Origin: Bryobacterales bacterium
GTDB lineage: Bacteria > Cyanobacteriota > Vampirovibrionia > Obscuribacterales > Obscuribacteraceae
Assembly (NCBI GenBank): GCA_903970295.1
Contig: CAJCHQ010000242.1
Span: 1-5,675 of the forward strand
Direction of reading: 5' to 3'
Length of the DNA stretch: 5,675 nucleotides
Shown here: positions 5,113 through 5,675 of the stretch, one piece after another
Layout of the letters: every line of letters begins with the position of its first letter
Position numbering within the stretch: position 1 is the first letter of the stretch
Made by a program: the position numbers and the translations under genes
The notes under the pieces: generated by a model
Database searches by the model: none
What the model was told of the DNA's origin: nothing
What the model saw: only the letters and a program-made list of their open reading frames with translations

Positions 5113-5675
5113 CTAGGTGTGAAGATCCAGCCAGGCGCTCACTTGTGGCCAGAGGGCGCTGTTTTTCGGGCGAAAAAAACCCATGTGTCCAACCTCATCG
5201 AGATCAAAATCGGCGGGTTTCAAATAGCGTTTTTCGATAGCCGCATGAGCAAACAATTTCAGCACGGCATCGACATTCGCTGGTGTGGTGATCGGATCGT
5301 CGGTCATATTCATGCATAACAACGGCATCGTGATGTCGTCGTAAAAATTGGTGAGGATGTCTTTGCCGAAGGCGTTTTCGATGTATCCCGGGTTTGAGCA
5401 CCAGTGAGCCCATTGCATGGCAACGCCTGTCGGTAAATCTTCGCCCCAACCGAGGCGCCTGGCCGGCAAGTAACCAAATATCTTAGTGGCCAAAGGAAAA
5501 TAGTATTTGAGCAAAATGGATGCAAAAATGCGATCCGGCATGGCGACTTTGTTGACATAACCGGTTGAGCAGCCGATTGCGACCGCGCTAGTCAATTTAG
5601 CGTGATTCGGCATCAATCCGATCAAAAGCCCGCCGGCACTGTGACCCACCAACGAGCCCCTACTCACAAGCCTGC
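5113..5675 (-). CDS. Alpha/beta hydrolase, COG4757-like (5' end beyond the right edge)
   Basis: C-terminal 186 residues or more of an alpha/beta-fold serine hydrolase. The frame stays open to the window edge (a GTG at 5667-5665 is probably an internal Val), so roughly the first 100 residues are outside. Counting that Val as residue 1, the nucleophile elbow is V-G-H-S10-A-G-G, the acid is D123 or D124 in M-T-D-D-P-I-T-T-P, and the base is H161 in E-V-G-H-M-G-F-F-R. The G-H-x-G-F-F-R closing motif and the ALWPQVSAWL tail are, from memory, typical of the COG4757 'predicted alpha/beta hydrolase' group. A lid-like segment (about 40-110) is rich in aromatics. The substrate cannot be told; an esterase or lipase-like activity on small esters is the general expectation. 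No signal can be judged. It is first in the visible leftward cluster, ending 64 bp before ATG 5048. Confidence 0.88.
   Translation of the reverse strand, partial: RLVSRGSLVGHSAGGLLIGLMPNHAKLTSAVAIGCSTGYVNKVAMPDRIFASILLKYYFPLATKIFGYLPARRLGWGEDLPTGVAMQWAHWCSNPGYIENAFGKDILTNFYDDITMPLLCMNMTDDPITTPANVDAVLKLFAHAAIEKRYLKPADFDLDEVGHMGFFRPKNSALWPQVSAWLDLHT

Overview
This is a mid-GC bacterial window with eight regions that can be called. It has one mobile-element end, five complete genes and two partial genes, one at each edge. I cannot assign the organism from sequence alone. The envelope-directed genes with Sec-type N-termini fit a diderm environmental bacterium. A Melainabacteria/Obscuribacterales-like lineage is only a low-confidence guess.

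Layout. Bases 1-199 look like the end of an IS21-family insertion sequence. The first 41 codons of its istA-like transposase run leftward off the window. About 50 bp beyond the inferred IS tip starts a rightward gene for an exported serine hydrolase of the class A beta-lactamase/penicillin-binding fold (249-1229). It has intact SxxK, SDN and KTG motifs but no obvious omega-loop glutamate. It converges with a leftward N-acetylmuramoyl-L-alanine amidase (1420-2220). The gap between them holds a strong 60-nt stem-loop (1278-1337). The amidase is divergent from a rightward orphan gene (2559-3302) whose 247-residue product consists of two tandem copies of one unrecognised domain of about 100 residues.

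The right part is a leftward cluster. A COG4757-type alpha/beta hydrolase (5' end off the window) is followed after 64 bp (43 bp if the alternative ATG is used) by an exported protein of unknown family (4212-5048). Then, 52 bp further, comes a second exported protein (3323-4159) that appears to be a highly diverged paralogue of it. The cluster ends 20 bp from the end of the duplicated-domain gene.

Together, the left genes point to peptidoglycan or beta-lactam chemistry. The middle and right hold the least described material: the tandem-domain protein and the paralogous secreted pair sharing a C-terminal FFxPTG-type motif. I see no CRISPR array, rRNA, functional tRNA or defence system.
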